15,465 bases of DNA from Evtepia sp. (GTDB lineage Bacteria > Bacillota > Clostridia > Oscillospirales > Oscillospiraceae), in the NCBI GenBank assembly GCA_020025735.1, contig JAHHRP010000033.1, positions 1 through 15,465 of the forward strand, read 5' to 3'. A model generated the notes under the pieces. That model made no database searches. It was not told where the DNA came from and saw nothing but the letters and a program-made list of their open reading frames with translations. Shown here piece by piece: positions 6,498 through 14,116 of this stretch (position 1 is the stretch's first letter; every line of letters begins with the position of its first letter). Made by a program: the position numbers and the translations under genes.

Positions 6498-7543
6498 TGC
6501 TGGACAGGCTGAAGCAGTCGGCACTGCGCCTGGAAGAGGTGGAGACCCAACTGGCCCAGCCGGAGACCTATGACGATCCCACGCTGGTCGCGCGGCTGAA
6601 CCAGGAGCAGAAGGAGCTGACCCCACTGGTGGAGGCGTTTCACCAGTATGAAAAGGCGCGTCGGGATCTGGAAGGTCTGGAGGCGCTGCTGTCTGATCCA
6701 GAGTGTCGAGCGCTGGCCCAAGCAGAACTTGCCCCAGCCAAGGCGGCAGCAGAGGCGCTGGAAGAAAAGCTGCGCTGCCTCCTGCGCCCCCGGGACCCCA
6801 TGGAGGGAAAGGATGTCTTTTTGGAGATCCGGGCCGGGGTAGGCGGCGAGGAAGCGGCGCTGTTTGCGGCGGATCTATACCGGATGTACGCCATGTACAG
6901 CGAGAAGCAGGGATGGCGGTTGGAACTGGTCAGTGTCAGCCACACGGAGCTGGGAGGGATCAAGGAACTTTCCTGTCAGATTTCTGGGGAGAGTGCCTAT
7001 CTGTGCCTTTGTCAGGAGAGTGGGGTGCATCGAGTCCAGCGGGTGCCGGAAACGGAGTCCGGGGGGCGGATCCACACCTCTACCTGCACGGTGGCGGTGC
7101 TGCCCAAGGTGGAAGAGGTGGCGTTTCAGCTGGACCCTGCCCAGCTGCGGATTGATACCTTTCGGGCCTCTGGAGCCGGGGGACAGCACATCAACAAGAC
7201 GGAGTCTGCCATCCGGGTGACCCATCTGCCCACGGGCATGGTGGTGGAGTGCCAGGATCAGCGCAGCCAATATAAAAACAAGGATCGGGCTTTGTCGATC
7301 CTGCGGGCACGGCTGTACGAGCGGGCCAGGCAGGAGCAGGAGCAGGCAGTGGCGGGTCAGCGCCGCAGCCAGGTGGGGACAGGGATGCGAAACGAACGCA
7401 TCCGAACGTATAATTTTCCCCAGGGCCGCGTTACCGATCATCGCATCGGTCTAACCTTGTACAAATTGGATGGCATTTTGAATGGGGAGTTGGGTGAGTT
7501 GGTGGATGCCCTCATCCTGGCTCGGCAGACAGAAAAGGAGTGA
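6497..7543 (+). CDS. prfA: Peptide chain release factor 1
   Basis: Recognises UAA and UAG in the ribosomal A site and triggers peptidyl-tRNA hydrolysis. 348 residues against about 355-360 usually; the N-terminal coiled region is slightly short. Order: helical domain 1 (about 1-95), RAGVGGEEAALFAADLYRMY (about 113-132), HRVQRVPETESGGRIHTS with the RF1 codon-reading tripeptide P-E-T (184-186; RF2 would have SPF), the catalytic SGAGGQHIN loop (G228, G229, Q230), RSQYKNKDRAL, and the C-terminal RTYNFPQGRVTDHRI. The ATG shares a base with the upstream stop codon; no strong site of its own is seen, which fits coupled translation. The methyltransferase gene prmC, often next to prfA in Firmicutes, is not here. 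Confidence 0.97.
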   Translation: MLDRLKQSALRLEEVETQLAQPETYDDPTLVARLNQEQKELTPLVEAFHQYEKARRDLEGLEALLSDPECRALAQAELAPAKAAAEALEEKLRCLLRPRDPMEGKDVFLEIRAGVGGEEAALFAADLYRMYAMYSEKQGWRLELVSVSHTELGGIKELSCQISGESAYLCLCQESGVHRVQRVPETESGGRIHTSTCTVAVLPKVEEVAFQLDPAQLRIDTFRASGAGGQHINKTESAIRVTHLPTGMVVECQDQRSQYKNKDRALSILRARLYERARQEQEQAVAGQRRSQVGTGMRNERIRTYNFPQGRVTDHRIGLTLYKLDGILNGELGELVDALILARQTEKE

Positions 7544-7549
7544 CTTGTA

Positions 7550-8182
7550 ATGAACGGTACCAGGACGAAACGATATACCATAGAGGAAGTCGAAGCTGCT
7601 GTGAATATGCTGAAAAAGGGCGGCCTTGTGGCCCTGCCCACGGAGACGGTGTATGGTTTGGCGGTGGATGCAGAAAACAGCGGTGCTGTGATGCAGCTGT
7701 TTGCCACCAAACACCGGCCCAGGGAAAAGGCAATCTCCATTTTAGTCACTGGCATGGATATGGTGAAAACCTATTGTGAGAACATTCCTGAGGCAGCCTA
7801 TGCGCTGGCAGAAAAATACTGGCCCGGTCCGCTGACCATGATTTTGGAGGATAAGGGCGTGGTGTCAGCGCTGGTCAATGACGAGGCGGGAACCTTGGGC
7901 GTCCGCTGCCCAGATCATCCTGTGACCCAGGCGGTTTTGGCGGCTGGCGGTGTTGCGTTGGCAGCGCCTTCTGCCAACCCGACTGGGGAACCCAGCCCCA
8001 AAACCGCCCAAGAAGTGCTGGCCTACTTTGACAACCACATTGAGGGAATTTTGGATGGCGGTCCCTGTCAGGTTGGCGTGGAGTCCACCATCGTGGACCT
8101 GACCGGAGAAGCGCCTGAGATCCTCCGGGAGGGAGGAATCCCAGGGCAGGAGATCTTGGCCTTCCTGGAAGGGATGGGCTGA
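7550..8182 (+). CDS. tsaC: Threonylcarbamoyl-AMP synthase, TsaC/Sua5/YrdC family
   Basis: Makes threonylcarbamoyl-adenylate from threonine, bicarbonate and ATP, the first step of t6A37 modification of ANN-reading tRNAs. The 210 residues correspond to the YrdC/TsaC domain without the extra C-terminal Sua5 domain. Visible: LPTETVYGLAVDA (29-41), the KxR segment KHRP (54-57), WPGPLT (91-96), VRCPDH (about 118-123), the SxN motif in APSANPTG (139-146, S141, N143), and GVESTIVDLT. The start has AAGGAG 8 bases upstream, overlapping the end of prfA, which it follows by 6 bases. The prfA-tsaC pairing is common in Firmicutes and supports both calls. Confidence 0.95.
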   Translation: MNGTRTKRYTIEEVEAAVNMLKKGGLVALPTETVYGLAVDAENSGAVMQLFATKHRPREKAISILVTGMDMVKTYCENIPEAAYALAEKYWPGPLTMILEDKGVVSALVNDEAGTLGVRCPDHPVTQAVLAAGGVALAAPSANPTGEPSPKTAQEVLAYFDNHIEGILDGGPCQVGVESTIVDLTGEAPEILREGGIPGQEILAFLEGMG

Positions 8183-8185
8183 GGG

Positions 8186-8800
8186 ATGATTGTCATTGGG
8201 ATCACTGGCCCCACAGGGGCTGGCAAGACCACAGCGCTGAATGCCCTGACTTCCTTGGGGGGAAAGATCATCGACGCGGATGCGGTCTATCATGACCTGG
8301 CGGCTTCTTCTGTGCCCATGCGGCGGGAGCTGGAAGCCCGTTTTGGCCCGGTGTATGACGGCGATACCTTGGACCGGAAGAAGTTGGGGACGATGGTCTT
8401 TCAGGACCAGAAGGCCCTGGCAGACCTCAACGCCATTACCCACAAGTATGTGGCCCAGGCGACCCGAAAGCAGATGGACGAGGCCCGTCAGGCGGGGGCA
8501 CCAGCGGTGGGCATCGACGCCATTGGCCTGCTGGAAAGCCCTTTGGCTGCATACTGTGACTGCACCTTGGCCATCACAGCCCCAGAGGAACTGCGGGTCA
8601 AGCGGATCATGGCACGAGAGGGGATTTCTGAGGCGTACGCCCGGATGCGGGTGGCCGCGCAAAAACCCAGCGCCTGGTTCCAGGCGCGTTGTGATGAGAC
8701 ATTGGAGAGTACCGAGGCAGACACCGTGGAGGGATTCTCCCAGCGAGCCCGTGCGCTCTTTGCTAAGCTATTGAAGGAGGAAGGGTCCTATGGCAGATAA
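8186..8800 (+). CDS. coaE: Dephospho-CoA kinase (divergent)
   Basis: Phosphorylates the ribose 3'-hydroxyl of dephospho-CoA, the last step of coenzyme A synthesis; cytoplasmic P-loop kinase, 204 residues (normal). Visible: P-loop GPTGAGKT (8-15, K14), DAD (30-32), LNAITH, the LLES segment in place of the usual PLLfE, and the lid region RIMAREGISEAYARMRVAAQKP. By eye some conserved positions differ: His-Pro in the NAITHP segment is His-Lys, and the C-terminal D-x-V-I-x-N-x-G segment appears as DETLESTE, with no Asn. The family call still stands on the P-loop, DAD and overall order. The gene starts 3 bases after tsaC with only a distant GGAAGGG (8167-8173), so translation is likely coupled. Its end overlaps the next gene by 11 bases. 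Confidence 0.87.
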   Translation: MIVIGITGPTGAGKTTALNALTSLGGKIIDADAVYHDLAASSVPMRRELEARFGPVYDGDTLDRKKLGTMVFQDQKALADLNAITHKYVAQATRKQMDEARQAGAPAVGIDAIGLLESPLAAYCDCTLAITAPEELRVKRIMAREGISEAYARMRVAAQKPSAWFQARCDETLESTEADTVEGFSQRARALFAKLLKEEGSYGR

Positions 8801-10202
8801 GAAAGAAGAAACGCTGCTCCAGCAACGGAAGAAGGCGCTGTGCTTTTCTCCCCAAAACGGCTATGATCGTCTGGAGGAAGGAGAAGCGGAGAAGATCAGC
8901 GATTATTGTGCCGGGTATAAGACGTTTCTGGATGAGGGTAAGATAGAGAGGGAGTGCGTAGACTATGCCATCCGTCTGGCTGAGGCAGCAGGCTTCCGCC
9001 CTCTGGTGTTGGGGGAGACGCTCCGGGCAGGGGATAAGGTGTACCGGAACAATCGGGGGAAATCCCTGCTGCTGGCGGTCATCGGCCAGGAGCCGTTGGA
9101 CAATGGTGCGGTGATCGGTGCGGCCCACATCGACTCCCCACGGCTGGATCTGAAACAGAATCCTCTTTATGAGGAGAAGGAGATGGCCTATTGCAAAACC
9201 CACTACTATGGTGGGATCAAAAAATACCAATGGACCACCATCCCTCTGGCCCTGCATGGGGTGGTGGTACTCCAGGACGGGACCCAAGTGACCGTGCGGA
9301 TCGGTGAGGAGCCGGGAGACCCGCAGTTTACGGTGGGGGATCTGCTGCCCCATCTGGCAGGGGATCAGGCCAAGAAGACCATGGGTTCCATTGTTTCTGC
9401 CGAGCAGCTCAACCTTTTTGTAGGCAGCCGTCCCTTCGGGAACGAGGAGGGCAGTGACCGGGTGAAACTGGCAGTGCTGGATCTGCTGCATGAGAAGTAT
9501 GGCATGGTAGAGGAAGACTTCCTCTCTGCGGAGCTTATGGCAGTGCCTGCGGTTAAGGCCGTGGATATCGGTCTGGACCGATCGGTGATTGGGGCCTATG
9601 GGCAGGACGACCGGGTGTGCGCCTATGCCAGCCTGAAGGCCCTGCTGGATCTGGAGACACCCCCTCGCCGCACTGCCGTGTGCGTGATGGCAGACAAGGA
9701 AGAGGTGGGATCGCAAGGGGTTACCGGCATGCAGTCGGCTGCCTTTGATATCTTTATGAGTGATCTGTGCCAGGCGCAGGGGGTGGCGTTGAAGCGCTGC
9801 TATGAAGCATCGTTTTGTCTCTCGGCGGATGTCACTGCGGCCTATGATCCCAACTTTGCCGAAGCGTATGAAGTCCGAAACAGCGCATTTTTCAACCGCG
9901 GCGTGTGTGTGAGCAAGTACACTGGGTCGCGGGGGAAGTCCGGCGCTTCCGATGCTTCAGCAGAGTTGGTTGGTTTGGTGCGCCGGGTTTTCGCGGACAA
10001 TGGTGTGCTCTGGCAGTTGGCGGAGCTTGGAAAAACCGATCAAGGCGGCGGTGGGACCGTTGCCTGCTTCATGGCAAATCGGAATATTGATACCATTGAT
10101 GCTGGGGTGCCTGTGCTGTCTATGCACGCCCCTTTTGAGACCACCGCCAAACTGGATTGTTACATGGCCTATAAAGGGATGCTGGCACTGTATACCTACT
10201 AA
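8790..10202 (+). CDS. M18 family zinc aminopeptidase
   Basis: A cytoplasmic metallo-aminopeptidase that removes N-terminal residues from peptides; 470 residues, usual for M18 (aminopeptidase 1/aspartyl aminopeptidase family). The two-zinc site can be followed: AHIDSPR (H113, D115), GQDDRV (bridging D273 or D274), DKEEVGS (E304 and E305, catalytic base and ligand), SADV (D347) and SMHAPFE (H446). KTHYYGGIKKYQW (about 136-148) is the substrate-pocket region typical of the prokaryotic aminopeptidase 1 branch. No signal peptide. The start at 8790 has GAAGGAGG about 9 bases upstream, inside the end of coaE. Residue preference cannot be read from the sequence. Confidence 0.93.
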   Translation: MADKKEETLLQQRKKALCFSPQNGYDRLEEGEAEKISDYCAGYKTFLDEGKIERECVDYAIRLAEAAGFRPLVLGETLRAGDKVYRNNRGKSLLLAVIGQEPLDNGAVIGAAHIDSPRLDLKQNPLYEEKEMAYCKTHYYGGIKKYQWTTIPLALHGVVVLQDGTQVTVRIGEEPGDPQFTVGDLLPHLAGDQAKKTMGSIVSAEQLNLFVGSRPFGNEEGSDRVKLAVLDLLHEKYGMVEEDFLSAELMAVPAVKAVDIGLDRSVIGAYGQDDRVCAYASLKALLDLETPPRRTAVCVMADKEEVGSQGVTGMQSAAFDIFMSDLCQAQGVALKRCYEASFCLSADVTAAYDPNFAEAYEVRNSAFFNRGVCVSKYTGSRGKSGASDASAELVGLVRRVFADNGVLWQLAELGKTDQGGGGTVACFMANRNIDTIDAGVPVLSMHAPFETTAKLDCYMAYKGMLALYTY

Positions 10203-10226
10203 AGAAAGAGAAAGAGGTAGATCTGT

Positions 10227-11069
10227 TTGAACGTCCTGTCCTCTATGTTCCTGGGTCTGGTCCAGGGTGTGTCAGAGTTTTTGCCCATCTCCAGCTCAGG
10301 GCATCTGGCCTTGTTCCAGTATTTTTTTGGGCTGGTCTCCCCAGAGGAAAGCATGTTTTTTGATGTGCTGCTCCATCTGGGTACTCTTATCGCCATTTTC
10401 GTTTACTACTGGAAGGACATTGTGGGCCTGTGCAAGGAACTGGTCCATCTGATTTCCTGCCTGTTTTCCAAGGAAAAGCGGCAGCAGCTGAAACGATTGC
10501 CCCCCAACGGACGGATGATCTTGATGATCGTGATTGCCACCCTTCCTCTGTTTGTTGTTCTGCCCATCAAGGACAAGGTGGAGGGGCTATATGGCAACAC
10601 CATTTTTGTGGGTGTGGCGCTGGTGGTTACTGGCTGTCTGCTCTTTTACTCTGATCGGATGAGCCGGGGAAAGAAAGGACCAAAGTCCGCCACCATGCTC
10701 GATGCCCTGCTGGTGGGGGTAGGACAGGCTGTGGCAGTGGTGCCTGGTTTGTCCCGGTCCGGCTCCACCATTTCCGCAGGGATGATGCGGGGCTTTCATC
10801 GGCGTTTCGCAGTGCGTTTTTCGTTCCTGTTATCCATCCCCGCTGTGCTGGGGGCCAACATCCTGAGCATTGGGGATGCCGTTCAGCAGGGAATCGACGT
10901 ATCTCAGCTGCCAGCCTATCTTGTGGGCACCATCGTGGCGGCAGTGTCAGGCTTTTTTGCCATCCGCTTGGTGAATATGCTGGCTGACAAAGGGAAGTTT
11001 GGTCACTTCGCTTACTATTGCTGGGGCATCGGTGCTGCGGCGGTAGTAGCCAGCCTCATCTTCCGCTGA
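10227..11069 (+). CDS. uppP: Undecaprenyl-diphosphatase (BacA type)
   Basis: Integral membrane enzyme that turns undecaprenyl diphosphate into the monophosphate lipid carrier for peptidoglycan precursors; higher dosage is known to lower bacitracin sensitivity. 280 residues. Active-site motifs: QGVSEFLPISSSGH (13-26, E17, H26) and PGLSRSGST (173-181, R177). About seven or eight hydrophobic helices, for example FFDVLLHLGTLIAIFVYYW, MILMIVIATLPLFVVL, IFVGVALVVTGCLLFY and YLVGTIVAAVSGFFAI. The start is a TTG (10227) with AGAGG 9 bases upstream; it gives the conserved N terminus, and the next in-frame ATG (10242) has no site and would cut into it. The gene lies 24 bases after the peptidase gene and 31 before ftsK, probably one transcript. 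Confidence 0.95.
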   Translation: MNVLSSMFLGLVQGVSEFLPISSSGHLALFQYFFGLVSPEESMFFDVLLHLGTLIAIFVYYWKDIVGLCKELVHLISCLFSKEKRQQLKRLPPNGRMILMIVIATLPLFVVLPIKDKVEGLYGNTIFVGVALVVTGCLLFYSDRMSRGKKGPKSATMLDALLVGVGQAVAVVPGLSRSGSTISAGMMRGFHRRFAVRFSFLLSIPAVLGANILSIGDAVQQGIDVSQLPAYLVGTIVAAVSGFFAIRLVNMLADKGKFGHFAYYCWGIGAAAVVASLIFR

Positions 11070-11100
11070 GCATAGATCTGTAAACCCTAAGGAGGGAAGT

Positions 11101-13884
11101 ATGGCTTCCACGCAAAAGAAACGGGATAACACAAAAAAGGCTTCCTCTGTCAAAAAGGACGGGGGTAGCAGAAAAACCGGCCCAGTCCGGCACAGGCCCC
11201 CCGCCTACCTGCCCGACCCTCTTGCCCGTGGGATCGGAGCGGGGGCCTGTCTTTTCCTGGCTCTGCTGGCCTGCCTGGGGATACTGGGGGTCCATGGAGC
11301 CGTCCCTGACCTGCTGTGCAAATTCCTGCGGGGGCTGCTGGGCAGTGGCTTTTTGCTTGCGGTTCTGGCGTTGGTCTGGGCAGCAGGGCTGCTCCTGTTC
11401 CGCCGGGACAGACGGCCTACCCTGCGCCTTTGGTGCCTGGGATTGCTGCCGGTGGCAGGCGGGGCATTTCTGCATGTGCTGCTGGCGGGGAAAAACATTC
11501 CTCAGACGACGGGCCTTTTTGGCTGGCTGTGGGACCAAGGGGTTCAAGGACCGGGCGGCGGCGCGGTGAGCGGCCTTTTGGGTGTTCTGGGCACGGTAGG
11601 GTTCAGCCGTCCGGGGGCAGGCGTGATCTTTGCGCTGGCGTTCCTGGCCCTGCTGGCCATTGCCGCACATGTGACACCGGGTAAGATTCGGGCCGCCGTG
11701 GAGACGCTGCGGGAGCGTCGGGAGGATTGGTACGAGGACGAAGAAGAGGACTATTACGATGCGCCGCCCATCTACCAGCATCCCCCTGCTTATGAGGATC
11801 TGGAAGTGGAGCCGGAACCCAGTCGCCCCGCCCGGTCTGCACCGTCTCGGTCCTCCTTATGGCCTGTGCGTGGCCGGAAACAGGCGCCAGACCTGCCGTT
11901 GGATGATCCCCCTCCCCAGAAGAAAGAGCGCAAAGCAGCGCCCGTACAGAAGGAGAGAGCGGAACAGGTTGAGCAGGCCCCTGCTGAACGATCCATGCAG
12001 GGGCTGAACGTAGAGAAGGACCAGTTCTTTGATGCACAAAGTTCCCCTGAGCACCCCGATGAGGGGTTGGATGAATTGGTCCACCAGGCACCGCCTCCGA
12101 TCTCTGAGGAAGCGCCTGTTTGGCACAGCCTGGAGGAGCCTGTCCCTGAGGCACCGATCCCTGAGACGCCACCTCCTGCACCGCCTGTACCTCCTGTGCC
12201 CCCCGTACCTCCTGCCCCGCCAGAGGCGGTGCCCATGACCACCAAGGCCCAGCGTCAGGCTGCGATCCAGCAGGAAGCGCAAGAAGTCACCCAGACCATT
12301 CAGGAGACGCTGGAAGGCGGCATGCTGCAAGCATATCAGTATCCGGCGCTGGATCTGCTCACCCAGCCAAGCGGTGAGAGCGCACAGGCAGCGCATCAGG
12401 AACTGGAGGGGACGCTGGAGCGGTTGTCCAGTGTGCTGACTTCGTTTGGGATCGACGGCCATGTGACAGGGGCCGTGCAGGGGCCATCGGTTACGCGGTA
12501 TGAAGTGGCACTGAAACAGGGGGTACGCCTGAACAAATTGACAAACCTTTCGGATGATGTGGCGCTGGCCCTGGGGGTCTCCAGTGTGCGAATCGCCCCG
12601 GTGCCAGGAAAGATCTCTGTGGTGGGCATTGAGGTACCCAATAAGGTGGTCATTCCTGTACCCATTCGGGAGGTGCTGGAGTCCCCGGCCTTCCAGCGGC
12701 ACAAGTCCAGGGTGGCGTTTTCCGTTGGTAAGGATATCGGGGGGAACTATATTGTGGGAGATTGTTCCAAGTTGCCCCATATGCTGATTGCTGGTACCAC
12801 CGGTTCTGGTAAATCTGTGTGCATTAACTCCTTGCTCATCAGTATGCTCTACAAATCGACCCCCCAAGAGCTGCGCCTGATTATGGTGGACCCTAAAATG
12901 GTGGAGCTGGGTGGCTACAATGGGATTCCCCATCTGCTGATTCCTGTGGTCACAGACCCGAAAAAAGCGGCGGGTGCCCTTCAGTGGGCCGTGACAGAAA
13001 TGATGAAGCGCTATCGTATGTTCGCCGAGGCAGGGGTCCGAGAGCTGTCCTCCTATAACCATTGGGCGGAGAGCCAGGAGGGGGTAGAACCCATGGCGAA
13101 GGTGGTCATCGTCATCGACGAGTTGGCCGACCTCATGCTGGTGGCTGCCAAGGAGGTGGAAGAGTCCATCTGTCGGGTGGCCCAAATGGGCCGTGCTGCT
13201 GGGATGCACTTGGTCATTGCGACCCAGCGTCCGTCGGCAGACGTCATTACGGGCCTGATGAAGGCCAACATCCCCTCCCGAATTGCCTTTGCCGTGGCGT
13301 CCTCCTTGGAGTCCCGCATCATCTTGGACAACACCGGGGCAGAGAAGTTGGTGGGGAAGGGAGACATGCTCTGGTTCCCTCTGGGCGCAGGGAAACCTCT
13401 GCGTGTGCAGGGGTGCTTCATCTCCGACGAGGAAGTGGCAGCGGTGGTAGAGAGCGTAAAGGAAAATGCGCCAGCCGAGTACGACAACGCGGTGATGGAG
13501 CAGATCGAGCAGCATGTGACCGAGTCGGAGAAGAAAGGGAAGTCCTCTGGCGGTGGATTTTCTGCCGGAGAAGGGCCAGGAGAGGATCAGGATGAGCTTT
13601 TCCCTGATGGGGTTGAGGTGATTCTGGAGGTTGGTCAAGCTTCCGTGTCCATGCTCCAGCGGCGGTTGAAACTGGGCTATGCCCGCGCGGCGCGGCTGAT
13701 GGATCAGATTGAGGAAAAGGGGATCGTAGGTCCCTCAGAGGGAGCCAAGCCCCGGCAGATTCTCATTACACGGGACCAGTGGGAACGGATGAAGAATGGA
13801 CAGGAGCCAGAGGAACCTGATCTGCCCCCGGTAGAGGAGGAGATCCTGTCATTTGATCCCATTCCCCAGCAATACGAGCCGTGA
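11101..13884 (+). CDS. ftsK: FtsK/SpoIIIE-type DNA translocase
   Basis: Septum-anchored ATPase that pumps chromosomal DNA through the closing septum at division or sporulation; 927 residues. Layout: basic N terminus (1-40); membrane domain with helices about 43-64, 78-100, 110-128 and one or two within 152-191; a long acidic and proline-rich linker (about 205-400) with a PPV repeat; the alpha/beta motor with Walker A GTTGSGKS (565-572, K571), VDPKMVELGGYNGIPHLL and Walker B VIVIDELADLM (D673, E674); and a gamma winged helix from about 833 (LFPDGVEVILEVGQASVSML, GYARAARLMDQIEEKGIVG) that reads polar DNA signals. In spore-formers this architecture fits SpoIIIE; I cannot separate FtsK from SpoIIIE here. 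The start has AAGGAGG 5 bases upstream. A strong terminator follows. Confidence 0.96.
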   Translation: MASTQKKRDNTKKASSVKKDGGSRKTGPVRHRPPAYLPDPLARGIGAGACLFLALLACLGILGVHGAVPDLLCKFLRGLLGSGFLLAVLALVWAAGLLLFRRDRRPTLRLWCLGLLPVAGGAFLHVLLAGKNIPQTTGLFGWLWDQGVQGPGGGAVSGLLGVLGTVGFSRPGAGVIFALAFLALLAIAAHVTPGKIRAAVETLRERREDWYEDEEEDYYDAPPIYQHPPAYEDLEVEPEPSRPARSAPSRSSLWPVRGRKQAPDLPLDDPPPQKKERKAAPVQKERAEQVEQAPAERSMQGLNVEKDQFFDAQSSPEHPDEGLDELVHQAPPPISEEAPVWHSLEEPVPEAPIPETPPPAPPVPPVPPVPPAPPEAVPMTTKAQRQAAIQQEAQEVTQTIQETLEGGMLQAYQYPALDLLTQPSGESAQAAHQELEGTLERLSSVLTSFGIDGHVTGAVQGPSVTRYEVALKQGVRLNKLTNLSDDVALALGVSSVRIAPVPGKISVVGIEVPNKVVIPVPIREVLESPAFQRHKSRVAFSVGKDIGGNYIVGDCSKLPHMLIAGTTGSGKSVCINSLLISMLYKSTPQELRLIMVDPKMVELGGYNGIPHLLIPVVTDPKKAAGALQWAVTEMMKRYRMFAEAGVRELSSYNHWAESQEGVEPMAKVVIVIDELADLMLVAAKEVEESICRVAQMGRAAGMHLVIATQRPSADVITGLMKANIPSRIAFAVASSLESRIILDNTGAEKLVGKGDMLWFPLGAGKPLRVQGCFISDEEVAAVVESVKENAPAEYDNAVMEQIEQHVTESEKKGKSSGGGFSAGEGPGEDQDELFPDGVEVILEVGQASVSMLQRRLKLGYARAARLMDQIEEKGIVGPSEGAKPRQILITRDQWERMKNGQEPEEPDLPPVEEEILSFDPIPQQYEP
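12181..12225 (+). repeat. Nine-base PPV/PPA repeat in ftsK linker
   Basis: Five tandem 9-base units each encode Pro-Pro-X (PPV, PPV, PPV, PPA, PPE; residues 361-375). They differ mainly at wobble positions, for example CCGCCTGTA, CCTCCTGTG, CCCCCCGTA. They sit in the flexible linker between the membrane and motor domains. The codon variation suggests an old or selected repeat rather than a very recent expansion. Confidence 0.7.
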
Positions 13885-13956
13885 TAGGACAGAGAGTCGA
13901 AAAGGAATGTGCCACGTTGCGGTGGCGAATGCTGCAAGGCTTTTTGACAAATGGAA

Positions 13957-13988
13957 ACGACCGGAGGCTGTGGCCTTCGGTCGTTTTT
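13957..13988 (+). terminator. Rho-independent terminator after ftsK
   Basis: A 12-bp stem without mismatches apart from one G-T pair (13957-13968 with 13973-13984) around a TGTG loop, ending in a run of five T (13984-13988). It closes the long upstream operon. A weaker structure lies just before it: GCC and TTGC (13911-13920) can pair with GCAAGGC (13934-13940), with a 3-base bulge and five T after, perhaps a first, leaky stop. Confidence 0.92.
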
Positions 13989-14044
13989 CGGTGTCCGTTT
14001 GAGAGGGAAGAAGATATTTTTTCGGGAAAAGATTGCTGCGGTGA

Positions 14045-14073
14045 TTGAAGAAGTGGGGGACAACTGATATAAT
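14045..14073 (+). promoter_or_regulatory. Promoter of the unrecognised 405-residue protein gene
   Basis: TTGAAG (14045-14050), a 17-base spacer, then a perfect TATAAT (14068-14073) preceded by TGA (14065-14067), an extended -10. Transcription would start near 14080. Lying after the ftsK terminator, it makes the following gene an independent unit. Confidence 0.82.
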
Positions 14074-14116
14074 AATTAAAATACCATAAAACATTTGCAA
14101 AGAAGGGGTCAGCATC

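Noticed and set aside
13568..13575. GAGAAGGG, the SpoIIIE polar recognition octamer known from Bacillus subtilis, inside ftsK on the + strand
   Set aside because: One occurrence in purine-rich coding DNA is expected by chance, and the signal used in this lineage is unknown.
11857..13638. A 593-codon open frame antisense to ftsK, with shorter ones beside it
   Set aside because: It covers the ftsK motor coding region exactly opposite, has no recognisable domain or ribosome binding site, and is rich in His, Arg and Gln as expected from reverse reading of GC-rich code.
13907..14002. A 31-codon frame between ftsK and the next gene
   Set aside because: It runs through the terminator hairpin, and the AGGA before it is only about one base from the ATG.
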